From NCBI GenBank assembly GCA_030272585.1, contig BSYQ01000002.1, positions 5,890,001 to 5,954,000 on the forward strand: a DNA stretch of 64,000 bases, read 5' to 3'. Below the pieces are notes generated by a model. It saw only the letters and a program-made list of their open reading frames with translations. It searched no databases and had not been told where the DNA came from. Shown here one piece after another: positions 36,432 through 47,565 of the stretch; the stretch's first letter is position 1, and every line of letters begins with the position of its first letter. Made by a program: the position numbers and the translations under genes. This stretch comes from Bryopsis sp. KO-2023. Its lineage: Eukaryota; Chlorophyta; Ulvophyceae; Bryopsidales; Bryopsidaceae.

Positions 36432-39400
36432 TCAAAACCATGGATTACTAAAAAAAAACGACCACTCCTCCTCATCTCTCACTCTTTTCTTTGAAGAGCA
36501 ATTTCTGTAATCAGGATTCACTCCAACCGCCCCTATAATACTGTCAATACCCACAACATCCAAGAATGGTTTTTTTTCTCGCATTTTCAACAAGGATGCA
36601 CTGTATTCCTTGGATAAAATCCCCCCATCTCGATCCTCAATAGTGACTTCTTCATACCAGCGCACCAAAGCACAACGATGATAATTCTTCACATTTTTAA
36701 ACTGTTGTGCTTCATCAAGCTCACAGTTTTCTACTTGATCATTTCCAGCGCTTCTCACTCGACATGTGAAAAAAAGCAACAGCTTGGCATAACCCAACAA
36801 AGTCTCTCCTGGATCAAGAGATGATGACTGATATTCAATCTGAACATTATCAAACCATGGTTGGCCATGGAAATCTGTTGCCCTCAGAGTTTGAATTTCA
36901 ACATGATCAGGATCCCAAGGAATAGCCTTGGGTAGATGGCACGTTGAGTGCAGCAAAATCCTTTCTTCCACCCCCAGTTTCAAAAGGTTCCTGTAATCAT
37001 TATTTGAACTAGATGGCAGATCAGCCTCCTTGACCTTCTCAACCAACCCAATCCCCCTCAAAAAAGTCACCAACAACTCTGGAATCCGTTCTAGAAAGGG
37101 ATTATCGTCCCCATTTGTCAAATCTAATAACGAAACTGACCTTTTCGGAGTGGTAAACGAAGCGGCACAACTTTCCCTGGTAGAATTAAAAGAAGTACGA
37201 TATGTCACCGTGCCAGACCCCCCTACCGAACCTCTTAAAGCGACCAGTAGAGGTGCAAAAACCTCAGCCTCTTGCTCCTTTTGCACTAGTTCCTGTTGAA
37301 ATGTGCCTTTTCTCTTGGATGTTTGTGCATATAACTTTTTGTTGGTCAGGTTGTCCCTTTCCCAAAAGTTTGTAGAGCTGTAGCACAATATTCCTTTGTT
37401 CCGCACATCTTCGATCACATGCGATTGATAGTGCACCTTAACGGTGTGCCCTTTTGACTTCATCAACGGGGCAACATACTCCTTGAAAAGGCTGAAAAAT
37501 TTTTTGATTGCATCGTGCAACTTTTCTAAATCTACTTCAGTCATAAATGGTGCTTTGTTTTTCCTAAATTTTATCCCTTCCATTTCAGCAAATGCTGAAA
37601 ATATCTGAACTAAAATATCATCTACTAACGAGACACCTGACGCCCCTTGTACAAGAAACGGCATATGCCCTATCATACACCCATGTTCTTTTGCTTGCAC
37701 GTTCGAGTGCCCACCGATATAATTCCCATCGCAAAACGGTATACGTTGATCTTTCTTCCTGGGAATACCCGTATACATCCTTGTATTTGTCGTATTGACA
37801 GCCTTTCTTGCAATCGTATGACTGCCACGCTCCTGTCCACCTTGTTGTAGGTACAAGGATTGCACCAACGCTGAAATGTGATCAATCAAATACACATGCA
37901 AACCCAATAAATCATTGTGAAGTAGATCATAGGATAACTTGTCGAAAGCGGGGATAATATCGCAAAAAGGAAAGTCAAATAATGCACTTTTTTCATTGTG
38001 CATCGAAAACCCCAATTCTTCCACACCACTAACAAGCTGTCGTTTGATTTCAGTCTCCGACCTCAACACAACACTTCGTTTTAGCTGAAGAAACTCTCCC
38101 TTTGGTGTTATGCATCGTGGACATGGATATCCCGTGTTCCACGTCTTATACACATTGGTTAATGCACAGGCCTCCGGGTGATCACACACTACGGAAAGTA
38201 GGTATGGGTGCACCATTCTTGATCTCCCCAACGGATCACATAGCTCAATTCCTGACATGCTAACGTCTTTTACGGAAGCAAGTAATTTCTCCAAAACAAC
38301 GCAAGTGATCGATCTCTTGTATACTCTTTTTTGATCTTCACTTAGGGTCGGACACTCATTCCCAAAAACGGAAGACAAATCAGGAATATATGCTATTGTC
38401 TTCATTCCAGAGTGCCATGTTTCGGTGTCATGATTCATAAGCCGCACTTTCACAGGTCTGACCTTTTGATTTTTCCTGTTCACCAAGGTTTCATCAACGT
38501 ATAACTGAATGGCAGCAAGGGGTTCGTCTCCAAAAGCCTTCTGTACATTGATCCAGTGTTGCGCCGTATCGGGTGAAGAATACGCTCGGTATTCATTCTC
38601 GACCTCACCATCTTCATTAAGAACCTTGAACCTAAAAACGAAGAGCAAATTACACATAACTGGTACAGCATTCTAAAACGAGAGACTCCTCCAATAAAAT
38701 AATTGCATAGAAGACACAAATTAGACAAGTTTCAAGACATTCTCTTTACAAATTTAGGCTGTTTGAGGAAATTCTCAGTTGCAAACACAATACTAAAACA
38801 TACCACAACTCTTTCGCCATCACAATGAATCCATCACATTTGGAAGGATCACCGTATGCTCCAGGCAACCAATCCAGAATGTCTTCATATTCAACATCAA
38901 ATTGAACATCAAGACATTTTAAGGTCTCTTTCTTCCATTTCTTGCCAAGGACAGATTCCTCAGCAATTTTTTTTAAAGTTTTTTTTACATCGTTGGTGGT
39001 TTTCAAAGTGAATTTCATCATATTACCCTCCACCACCAGTCGATTAATAAAATCCAGTAACCAACTCTGATCACGAATGGACAGACCCCTCCCATCATTA
39101 ATATCTCTCATTTTCAAAGCAAATTCGTGATTCACATCATGATGTTTGGCTGGCGTGGTATTTAAGGACATGCCCTCAGGTGCTCGGAGCACTCCATCCC
39201 CAGCACAACCCCTGTACTCAAACACAACTGATGTGTTCATCGTATTCTTGCTTGTGCATGCATCCATGTCATCACTATTCTCATGTGATATATCAATTGG
39301 GGCATCACATTCTGTCCATGGTTCTCTATCCGGCTCGTCCTGACCTTCTTGAACAATAGTCCTTGGACCTGGACCTGGGATAACAATTCATAGAAAGGAA

Positions 39401-39885
39401 TTGAATTTCTGACCTTCCAAGCCCTAACTGATCAAAAATCAATCAGTGAGCTGAAAAATAATATTTATTAAGCCAGGCTAGTAGCCTGGCCTTCTTGGGA
39501 CAGTATGCTTAAAGTGGTTGACGAGCTACATACCATAAAGCTTAGTCGCTTTCACGTTTTCACACCTCTCCAAACTTAGTGAGACCACTTTACTTCCATG
39601 TTAAAAAAACCACCCACTACCTCTGGCGTTTTGGCCATCTCTTGCTTGTGGCTGGTCTGATAGTTCCTTACGAACTCGACAGTGCCGGCGATGCATGACA
39701 AAAGGTCCTTTCTGATGGGTTTGGAAACCGCATCTGCTGCAAACGAAGTGCATTTCGCCTTGCCACGAAGGTGAACCTCTGCTGTTTTGCGAAGCATCAA
39801 CAGCCCTCCAGCAGGCTGAACGAAGATTCGGATTTCCATGTCCGACGGCTGATTTGTCTTCGCTCGCAATTAATTTTTCGCCCAA
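36432..39885 (-). CDS. Plavaka-like transposase with zinc finger
   Basis: Exons up to 39885-39621, then 39374-38804 and 38631-36432, splice in frame into at least 1,011 residues. Exon 1 encodes a C2H2-type finger (FVCSRCGF, then HRRHC). Exon 3 carries the catalytic region: IQLYVDETL (about residue 325), PYLLSVVCDHPEACAL, YPCPRC, FPFCDIIPAFDKLSYDLLHN and a later acidic helix. These match Plavaka transposases of the CACTA superfamily, which cut at terminal repeats and move DNA by a DDE mechanism. No stop interrupts the exons, so this copy may be intact. No ATG lies in frame between 39,885 and the upstream stop near 40,070, so the true start is probably in a further upstream exon. It is divergent from the gene at 40,553. 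Confidence 0.85.
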
Positions 39886-40552
39886 ACCAATGAATTTCTC
39901 GCCGATATGGGCGGCGTGCTGGATGTAAAACCGTCCGTGTTTTTTCGACGTTTGTCTGGAAAATTTCGACGTTGGTTTGGAAATTTCGACGCAGCCCCCA
40001 GAACCGACAGATTCACTCCCTGTCTTCCGTCCCGTCCACTCGCGAGCGCCACTTAACCCCGTTCGATAACTTCAGCACCAGCATTGCGCCTGAAGTGTGC
40101 CGAGAAGCGGTCGATTCCTTGTCGGACGAGGTTGTCGAGGTTGTTGTTGTTGTTGTTCAGTTTTGGGAGGTCTTTCTTGTTATTTATTCCTCCCTTCCAC
40201 GTGTTTGTACATGAAATTAGCTCAAACTCTGTCTGCTGTGCTAGGGAAATAATATGGATTCGTCGATGCAAAATGAAAGTTATTTTGCTGAGGAGTAGGT
40301 AAGCAGTTCTGTCATCCACCAGTCAAGAGACAGGGAGTGTTTTAGTGGGAAAAGCCGTTGCAAAAAGAGAGTCAATATTTTAGTTTCAAAGCCCCAATCT
40401 GTTGAAACTTTGAGAAATGTAATGATAGATTGATTCATGGTTTTGCAGGGGTGGCGGTGGGATGAACCCGTGAGGATAACTTATTAGAATTTGGTTCTAT
40501 GAAGGGTCCACATTTGCTTGTAAGGAACTTCTGTTCATTTTTGTGTGTCTAG

Positions 40553-41892
40553 ATTACCACCGCTGAGCGAGCACAAAAATCTCTGTACACGGAAAGCTCA
40601 CTATGAGGAGGATGACCGAAACGCCAGGGGAGCAAGGGGTCACATCAATCGTGAAAGGAGGGATGCGATCATCTCTGGCCACCGATCGAGGTACTCTGCC
40701 CGTGTGGTTTGGGACATGCACATCTCCGTTCAGTTGTTTTTTGACCCCATTTCTTTGAGCAACAGTCAAGAAATGAGAAAATAGACTCAGTCATCATCTG
40801 GATGTTATTGGAAAGAGGCAGGGTGCTTGTGATATCTCCGCATCTGGGGAGCGATGTCGTTTCACAGCTATTGTGGAGTGTGCAAATGCAGCAGCCTTGC
40901 AATGCTTTTTTTTTTTTCCTTTAAAAATGGATGTTCATGTTATATTGTTCATGTTATCAAAGGTGCTGAGGTCCGGATACTTCGCAGGCTGCAATTTTTC
41001 AAGTCTAACGATTTCGAGCCCGGAATGCTGGATGTCGGACTGGGCATGAGGTTGGGAATTGGCGACATGAAGTTGCAGCCTGTGGTGAGCTAGCCCATGT
41101 GTTGCTTGGGAAAACAAAAAATCGAACCAGAAATGCCTCTTCTCTAGATTTCCTTTCCATGAACATTGTGTTGCGCACCACACACATGATTCTGGATATG
41201 ATTCTGGATATTTTCTTGAGAATCAGTCAATTCCATTTCCATTTTTAGGATCCTCCCTCCTCCCAAAGAAAAGAAAATATCTTCTGTTTGTTACTTACAC
41301 TTTTAAAAGATTGAGATGGGACTTGCATGATCGTTGAGGTCCAGGCAAGGTGGTAAGGTTGCTAGAGATTGTTTGTCTCTGACTACATGCCATGTCACAT
41401 TTGGGGGATCGAGGTGCGTTTCAACGTGGTGGGTGGAACAACGTTGGCTTCGAGAGGGTTTTTTGTTTGAGTTTCGTTTTTATGTTTTTCTTTCCGGTTT
41501 GCTTTCAGTTTGAAGAAGTCTCGGAAACCCTGGATCCTGCAGTTGGAAGGGGCACTGCAAGCCAACCCAAGACCCCATGAATAATGGGGTGCTGGAGATG
41601 TGCATGGCAGAAAGCCAATTGGACCTATGGTTGAAAGCATGCAACAGCCTTTCCCAGCTTTCCAAAATGGCCTCCTTGAACACTTTTGGTATCTATTTCT
41701 AGAACAACTGTCCCCCCCCAGTAGTGCACAATATTATCAAGTGCTTGTTCATTTACTGAGATGTTTACTTGTTTTTCTGGGCAGGATCCGAGTGAATGGG
41801 AGGAGGAAGAGAACAATCCTTACACCTGCGAAAGGCTTCTGTTGATGAACGATCGCTGGAGGAAATTGCACAACTGCGACCCACTCTTGTAG
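40553..41892 (+). CDS. Unrecognised multi-exon gene in transposon (3' part)
   Basis: Supported exons are about 40553-40690, about 40,976-41084, 41509-41541 and 41785-41892, with a TAG stop. They read LPPLSEHKNLCTRKAH..., a basic Arg-rich stretch, then LQFFKSNDFEPGMLDVG and the acidic end DPSEWEEEENNPYT...KLHNCDPLL. The donor after 41,541 is weak; reading on would give another stop at 41,579. The acceptor near 40,975 has a near alternative at 40,961. An earlier open stretch at 39,990-40,130 (SIAPEVCREAVDSL) may be the first exon. No family is recognised. It is divergent from the transposase and might share its promoter region. Confidence 0.45.
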
Positions 41893-42129
41893 AGAGCAAG
41901 GCTGAGGCCAGGAAAGATTACCACTCAGATCGCTCATTTCTGTGTGGGGAATTTGAGGACAGAGAACCGGGGGGGGTGAATTGCTGAACGATTGTGAGTT
42001 CAGATTATGGTGATGGACAAGAGCTCCTCTCAGGTTTTGATTAGATTGTGGTGGGAGAAAAGATTTTGTACTGAAAGAGCAGGATGGTCGATGCCCAGTT
42101 CGATTCTGGGCCTGTCAATGCAATTTGGG

Positions 42130-42533
42130 AAATGTAATGAAGCAATTGTATTTTTTTAATTTTGACATTATGTCTGTGCATTCTGATATTACTAACACCT
42201 AATGATATCGATTAATATTATTGCATTTCATTATCAATCCTGTGGTGTTAATAACACCGTATGCACGGTGTTAGGAGACCGTGGTATTACTCGGTGTTAG
42301 ACGGTATTAACAATATCGCTAATACCCAGTCTCCCGCCTGAGTTTCAAAGACGTCAATCCAGGTATTACCGGTGTTATTAACATCGGTTAATACCGATAG
42401 CATTTAATACCGCGTGCGAGGTGTTATTAATACACGGTGTTAAGTCGGGAGACTAGACATTAACGTGTATTAATAATACCACGGTGTTACAGGGTATTAA
42501 CGCAGTTTTAATACCGAGTACATTTTTGCGACG
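42130..42533. repeat. Right subterminal repeats of large transposon
   Basis: About 15 GGTGTTA/TAACACC and GGTATTA/TAATACC motifs in both orientations end in the 25-bp inverted terminal repeat. Just inside, at 42,095-42,109, CCAGTTCGATTCTGG recurs identically at 33,918-33,932 in the left end (there inside coding exon 1). Confidence 0.75.
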
Positions 42534-42556
42534 ATGATTGTGTGTTCCTGTGAATA

Positions 42557-42713
42557 GGGATGTTCAGCAATTCGACGATAGCACTATTTCGACGTTATTA
42601 CTAAGCGAAATAGCGTGTTTTGCTATCGTTTTCGCCCACGACTCGCCCCAACGACGCTATTTCGATTAGTAATAACGTCGAAATAGTGCTATCGTTGAAT
42701 TGCTGAACATCCC
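42557..42713. mobile_element. 157-bp palindromic MITE with TA duplication
   Basis: Arms of about 60 bp starting GGGATGTTCAGCAATTC are reverse complements with a single early mismatch and are flanked by TA on both sides. This fits a Tc1/mariner-type miniature element. It lies 23 bases outside the large transposon. Confidence 0.88.
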
Positions 42714-42894
42714 TAATATCTAGGGGAAAACCCACAAGCAACATTCTGAGGTATATGGATGAATGGGATGTTTCCCTGTGCAAGAACCGCCCACAAAGTT
42801 AGTGAATTCCGATGCTTTTGATCACAGGAATCGACAGCATTGTGTTCCACAAAGTTGAGGGAGGGAACTGGTCGAATGGTTGGATGGGAGCTTC

Positions 42895-43880
42895 ATGAAT
42901 GAAGGTGAGCTGTTGAAATCATGGACTGATGAGAGTTCAGGGGAAAATCTCATTGGTGGAACGAAGCCAATTCAATCAACGGAGAGAAGTGGATATGTTT
43001 TGGAGCACACAAAGGTAAGGCATTGAGTCTAATTATGCTGGGAAGAAACTTCTCCCCAACTGGTAAGCGGTTTTCAGTATGTGGGACTGTTTTGGGGCAA
43101 ATATGTTGCAGTTGATCAACTTCGAAGCTACCTTTTCGTTGGTCCGAAAACTGTTCGTTCAGCACAACCGATGCATCATGCACAAACGGTCCAAAAGATG
43201 GAAGTGATGTTGGTATGTCGGTCATAGAGTGCAAAGACCCTTGCGAACAGTGTGAATATCAGATCAAAGAATTCAACGCTCGTTGGACGCCTTGCGTTTC
43301 GACGGATGAGTGTACAAGAGGGTTTGCTTGCGACAGTGGGTCTGCTGGGAAATGCAAACGAATGTCAAGTACGATCAAGATGGGTGTGCAGATTTCCACG
43401 TGCGATGGAATCTGTGTTCCGGTCAAGCGTACCTCGAGCACAGCGACAATCGATGAGAAAGACGACAACAGTTTGGTCCAGCTCGGTTTTCCCGGCCCAA
43501 AGGAGAGTTACCCATGTTCCGCAATGTTTAAGAAACCCATGGTGGAATCGGTCGGCGGCTACGCTCAATGCTTTGCGACAGGCAAAGAGCTCCTGGAGTA
43601 CATTTTGGAAGGGGGCCTCATTCATCCAGGTGACACGAGGGACAACCCGAAAAGTCGGCGACAAAGAGAAAGAAAAGGGAGAACCTGAGCATGTAATTGG
43701 TGCTGTCACATTTCAGGTCGAATATCTCTTCTGGCGGCTTCGCCAGTATATTATGCTGATGCGAAAAAATATTAAAAAAAAGCTAATGTTGGAAGTTATT
43801 TGAGTTGTATTTTTTGGTTTCTGCAATTTTCAGCGATGGGCAGAAATTGTGGAGGCCATACTCCCATACTCGCGAAGAAG
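42895..43880 (+). CDS. Cysteine-rich protein, splicing unresolved
   Basis: A phase-consistent model uses exons 42895-43014, 43078-43141, 43228-43629 and 43834-43880 (211 codons, no stop yet). It begins MNEGELLKSWTDESSG and reads through YVGLFWGKYVAVDQL into a cysteine-rich part: CKDPCEQC, PCVSTDECTRGFACDSG, TCDGIC, SYPCSAMF. The donor at 43,142 (GTCCGA) is weak; the stronger GTATGT at 43,213 would need another acceptor. Further Cys-rich open sequence at 43,995-44,260 (VVTCDSC, EKCCRSG) may be later exons, but I could not join it in phase. Paired cysteines suggest a secreted or extracellular protein; the family is unknown. Confidence 0.4.
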
Positions 43881-44597
43881 GTGTGTATGTGTTTTCTTTC
43901 CCTGTTTGGTTCATATTTTTTGAATACGATGCTTCTTGCTTGGGAAACCTGAAGCTCTCGACGGGTCAGACCTTTCTTATGTCTTATGTATAGGTCTAGA
44001 CGTTCTAGAAACCCCGCTCGCAGAAACGATAACGGTTGTCACGTGCGATTCCTGTGTGTCTCCAGTCGCACTGACGCTGGATCCCAGGCTCGTTTCGCCA
44101 AGATGTGGTGCACGCTTTCACGCTTCTAACTCCATGGAGCCTAACAGGAGAGGACTGACCTGCAATTTGGAAACCAGCACGGAAAAGTGCTGCAGGAGTG
44201 GAATCTCTGGATCTTTTGGGGCAGACCCGTCATGCATCGCTCTGGGCAACAGTGTACAAGCTCATAGGTATAATACTGTGGGTGGATTCAGCAGTTTCGA
44301 TGCTTTCGACACCACTCTTGCACAAGCCGCCAGCAGAACATCACAGCAGACCCTGCGTTGAATTGTTAAAAGTTCACAACCTACCTGTTCTCAGCTCATT
44401 TGTAACTGTGTGGGAAAACAAACCTCTTTCGTGTTTCGATTCAGTACCGAACCGTCGTCAGAGCTGGCACCCACATCAGTTTTATACTTGGCACGGAAAG
44501 AATATCAGCTCCGTTCGGAGCCCACAAACCATTTGTCTGTGGATTTCTTCACACACGAACAGCTGGTGCCGCCGCCACAGTCCTCGTTGTCGGCATC

Positions 44598-45178
44598 ATG
44601 CGGAGACGAGAGCTGCAATGTTCAACCTCGGGGGCTCTGAACGACTTTGGTTTTGATCTGCTGAGGGAGCTGAGAAAAGGGATGCCGACAGAGAATGTGA
44701 TGTTCTCTCCGTTCAGCTTTTCCTCAGCATTTTCGTTGCTGTATTTTGGGTCGAAAGGAGCTACTAGGAAAGAGATTGAGCAGACATTCGGGGTAAAAAA
44801 CAAACAAACTGTCTGAATAAATAAATAAATTATACATATATATTTCTTTATTATCATGAATTTTTTGAGAAAATATCCAGAAATTACCTAACAATATTCG
44901 TCTTTCAATACCCAACCCAAACAGGCAGAAACTTGGTATCCATTGATTTTTTTGCCCGTGCTGTAACACATGGACGTTTTCTCAATCACTGTGGAACGGC
45001 AGTTTCATGTTTCCGTATGGCAGGGTACAGAAGCCGCCGCCGCCACTACTGTTGCCCTTGCCCTTCCGGCGGCGGACCTCCACTCCCAGAGTTTGTGACA
45101 GATCATCCTTTTCTTTTCTTTGTCGTTGACACCCAGGCTAGGATTGTTTTTTTCAAAGGAACTGTCACATCATTCTAA
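44598..45178 (+). pseudogene. Serpin remnant
   Basis: The 5' exon (to 44,792, GT donor) encodes a serpin N-terminus: FGFDLLRELRKG, ENVMFSPFSFSSAFSLLYFG and GATRKEIEQTFG. About 230 bases later, from 45,024, comes the hinge and reactive-centre loop GTEAAAATTVALALPAA, followed in a different frame by PPLPEFVTDHPFLFFVVDT and the C-terminal strand. Roughly 250 central residues that all inhibitory serpins need are absent and a one-base change near 45,075 separates the loop from the C-terminus. So the gene is broken. The alanine-rich hinge is the signature of an inhibitory serpin, and the ancestor was probably a functional protease inhibitor. Confidence 0.85.
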
Positions 45179-45179
45179 G

Positions 45180-46585
45180 CCATCTGGGGCCTCTGCAAAG
45201 GTGGCGAAACTAACACAGGGGTTGTAAGTGTTTTTTTGGGAAAGATTCAGGAAGAAAACTTGCCCCGATAATGTTGGAGTCGATGGGAATGCAATATTGG
45301 CTGGCGGAGGTGCATCAAGAAGCAAGATTTAAAAGCTTCTATTTCACACCTGGGCTGGAACCGTTTCCAATCACTTTAGGGTAGGGTGGTCCTTTAGCTG
45401 ATGGAGACAAGAGGCCCCTCCCATATGTCGGACTGGGGGATCGAATCAGGCGACCAAAATATTGACTAGTGAGTCATTGATTGAATAAGTTAATTGTGTT
45501 GTTAAGTACTTGACCTGGGTATGAGAGTTTGTATTGAGGAGGATGATTTTCGTTCTGTGAATAATTTGAGTTGGTGCATTCGAAAGTTGCTACTTCATTC
45601 ATGTCATCCCAGCTCCAAGGTGGAGAAAAAATGTGAACAGGATTGTTGAATTCGACAGTCTTTTCTTTCAACAGGTTTTCTTTTCTCACGATAAAAAGGA
45701 ATCGACCAGATGGGACCTCAACTGTTAAAAATGCTGCCAACTGGAAAACTGACCAACCCCTCGAGAGCTTGGAAAGCGCACCAAAAGAAAATCATATCTG
45801 TTGATTATTTGATTACATGGGTATCCTGAGGCAACAAAAACCTCAAATATCTCAAATAAGAAACAGTTTTATCTTTATTTGGATCTGGAGATAATATTAG
45901 GAAAACCATTTCTGAGTGTTTTTTACTTGGAACTGGACCAACAACTAAAATATTTCCTCGCTCAAAAGAGATAGGGAGGGAGCTCATCTTATCGAAGTTT
46001 CTAATAGAACTCACAAATCACAGAAATTGTCACACAAAGTTTTTACATGGTTTGTCTTTCTTTTCATAATCTGAGTCACTGTGTTGCAGTGGCAGTAACA
46101 CACTGCCACCCCATTCCTTGAAATATACACACAAAACGGTGCAAGTACATCAGCTCATCAAGCCAGTAAAAACGAACTAGTGCAAGGAATGTGCTGCCAT
46201 CTCGTCTCAATCGTTCAAATTGTGAGGAGTTTTCTTCTCTCCCCCCATTTCTGATCTCCTTGCAGGAATTTTGAGAAGACAAGAAATGTAAATTCATCAT
46301 TCTTTCTCAAATATATGTTTCCTCACAAGAAAGCCAACTGGGAAAAAAAAGCACAAGGAGATAACTAAATTCAATACTAGGATTTCTGTTGGAAAATCAC
46401 ATTAAAACACAACAAGATAGAACCGGTACAGGTCCCTTGGTTGGAAAAACACAAAATTATATCGATATTAATATTGTTTGCATAGCTAATGCTTGACATC
46501 GTTAAGCAAGAGAAGAATTGGGGAGTCGAAATCCACTCGTCTTTTCAGTCTTGTTTCAGAAGGGCTTCCAATTTTTCTTTGATCC
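45180..46585. other. No gene or repeat recognised
   Basis: AT-rich sequence with short, unsupported open frames. I see no domain, tRNA or terminal repeat. Confidence 0.4.
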
Positions 46586-46592
46586 CATACAG

Positions 46593-47565
46593 TCGGGTCA
46601 CGCAATACCGCCGGTGTGTGTCAGCTCAAAAAAACCGGCGGTATATCGAGTACGACGGTATTCACATTATAGGTCGAAAATGACACAAAAGTCTAATCGA
46701 ATGAAATCGCTGGCAAGCAAATTCGTAGCCTCAATCACATCGAAGATTTAGTCCCAAGTTGCCGCGTACCATTTCGCCGCATCCCACCACGCCGCCGTCA
46801 GACAAGCGCATTTCAACACGTGACTATACTTTTCAAACTTTTCAAGTCACTTTTGCGACGACTACGGCGCTTGAGAACGAACATCTGTTGCCCTCGCACG
46901 AACGGATGGGTGTGCACCAATGACGGGGTTTACTCCCACTACTCGCGCGTTTTTCCAGAAGTGGTCACTAAGCCGATTGTGGCGAATAGAAAAAGTTCGA
47001 AAAGTGTAGTCACGTGTTGAAATGCGCATGTCAGACGGCGGCGTCGTCGAATATCTTGGTTTTTTACATCGGATTTTACTCGCGGTGGCGGCGGCGTAGT
47101 GGGATGCGGCGAAATGGTATGCGGCGAATTTGCTGGCAAATTCGCAGCCGCAGTCACATCGAAGTCATTTGGCGCTGGCAAGCAAATTCGCAGCCGCAGC
47201 CATGCCGGGCGGGGGATCTTGAAGTCAACACTTGCTTTTGGAACTTACAGCCAGCGATTCTGAAGAAAAGTTTCGAGAAGAAAAAGCAAATGACGTTGGA
47301 AGATGCGGGGTTCTTTTCAAAAAAGTGAGCTTACATTTCTGTGGTGTAATGGAAGATTCTTGGTGTTTTTAAAGTTGCTTTCCTATGGTTTAACACACAC
47401 CTATGTTTTTACACACTACACACCACACTACTTCTGTCCTAGTTTTACAGTCTCTCAGCCACATCTAGGATCACATTTAAGGTGTGCCAAGATTTTCTCA
47501 GTTTCAAACCGGCGTTATATCAAGTACGGCGCCGTGCACCCAATTGGCGGTATTGGGTGACCCGG
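46593..47565. mobile_element. Inverted-repeat element, about 970 bp
   Basis: The ends match as GGGTCAC(G/C)CAATACCGCC and complement. Internal arms at about 46,708-46,840 and 46,990-47,190 are long, diverged reverse complements (TGGCAAGCAAATTCG, CATTTCGCCGCATCCCAC). It has no transposase. Its right end overlaps the final exon of the ankyrin gene. The target duplication is unclear. Confidence 0.65.

Larger units (their letters stand above)
33576..42533. mobile_element. Large Plavaka-like DNA transposon with passenger genes
   Basis: A 25-bp perfect inverted repeat (33,576-33,600 and 42,509-42,533) contains CGTCGCAAAAATGTACTCGG and continues for five more bases. Both ends also hold subterminal arrays built on GGTATTA/TAATACC and the shared 20-mer core GGTGTTACAGGGTATTAA. 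Such subterminal repeats are typical of the CACTA superfamily, to which Plavaka belongs. Between them lie a transposase gene (minus) and two plus-strand genes. The target duplication is not clear; a CG dinucleotide is the best candidate. An alternative is that the two ends belong to separate elements. If single, the length is 8,958 bp. Confidence 0.6.
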
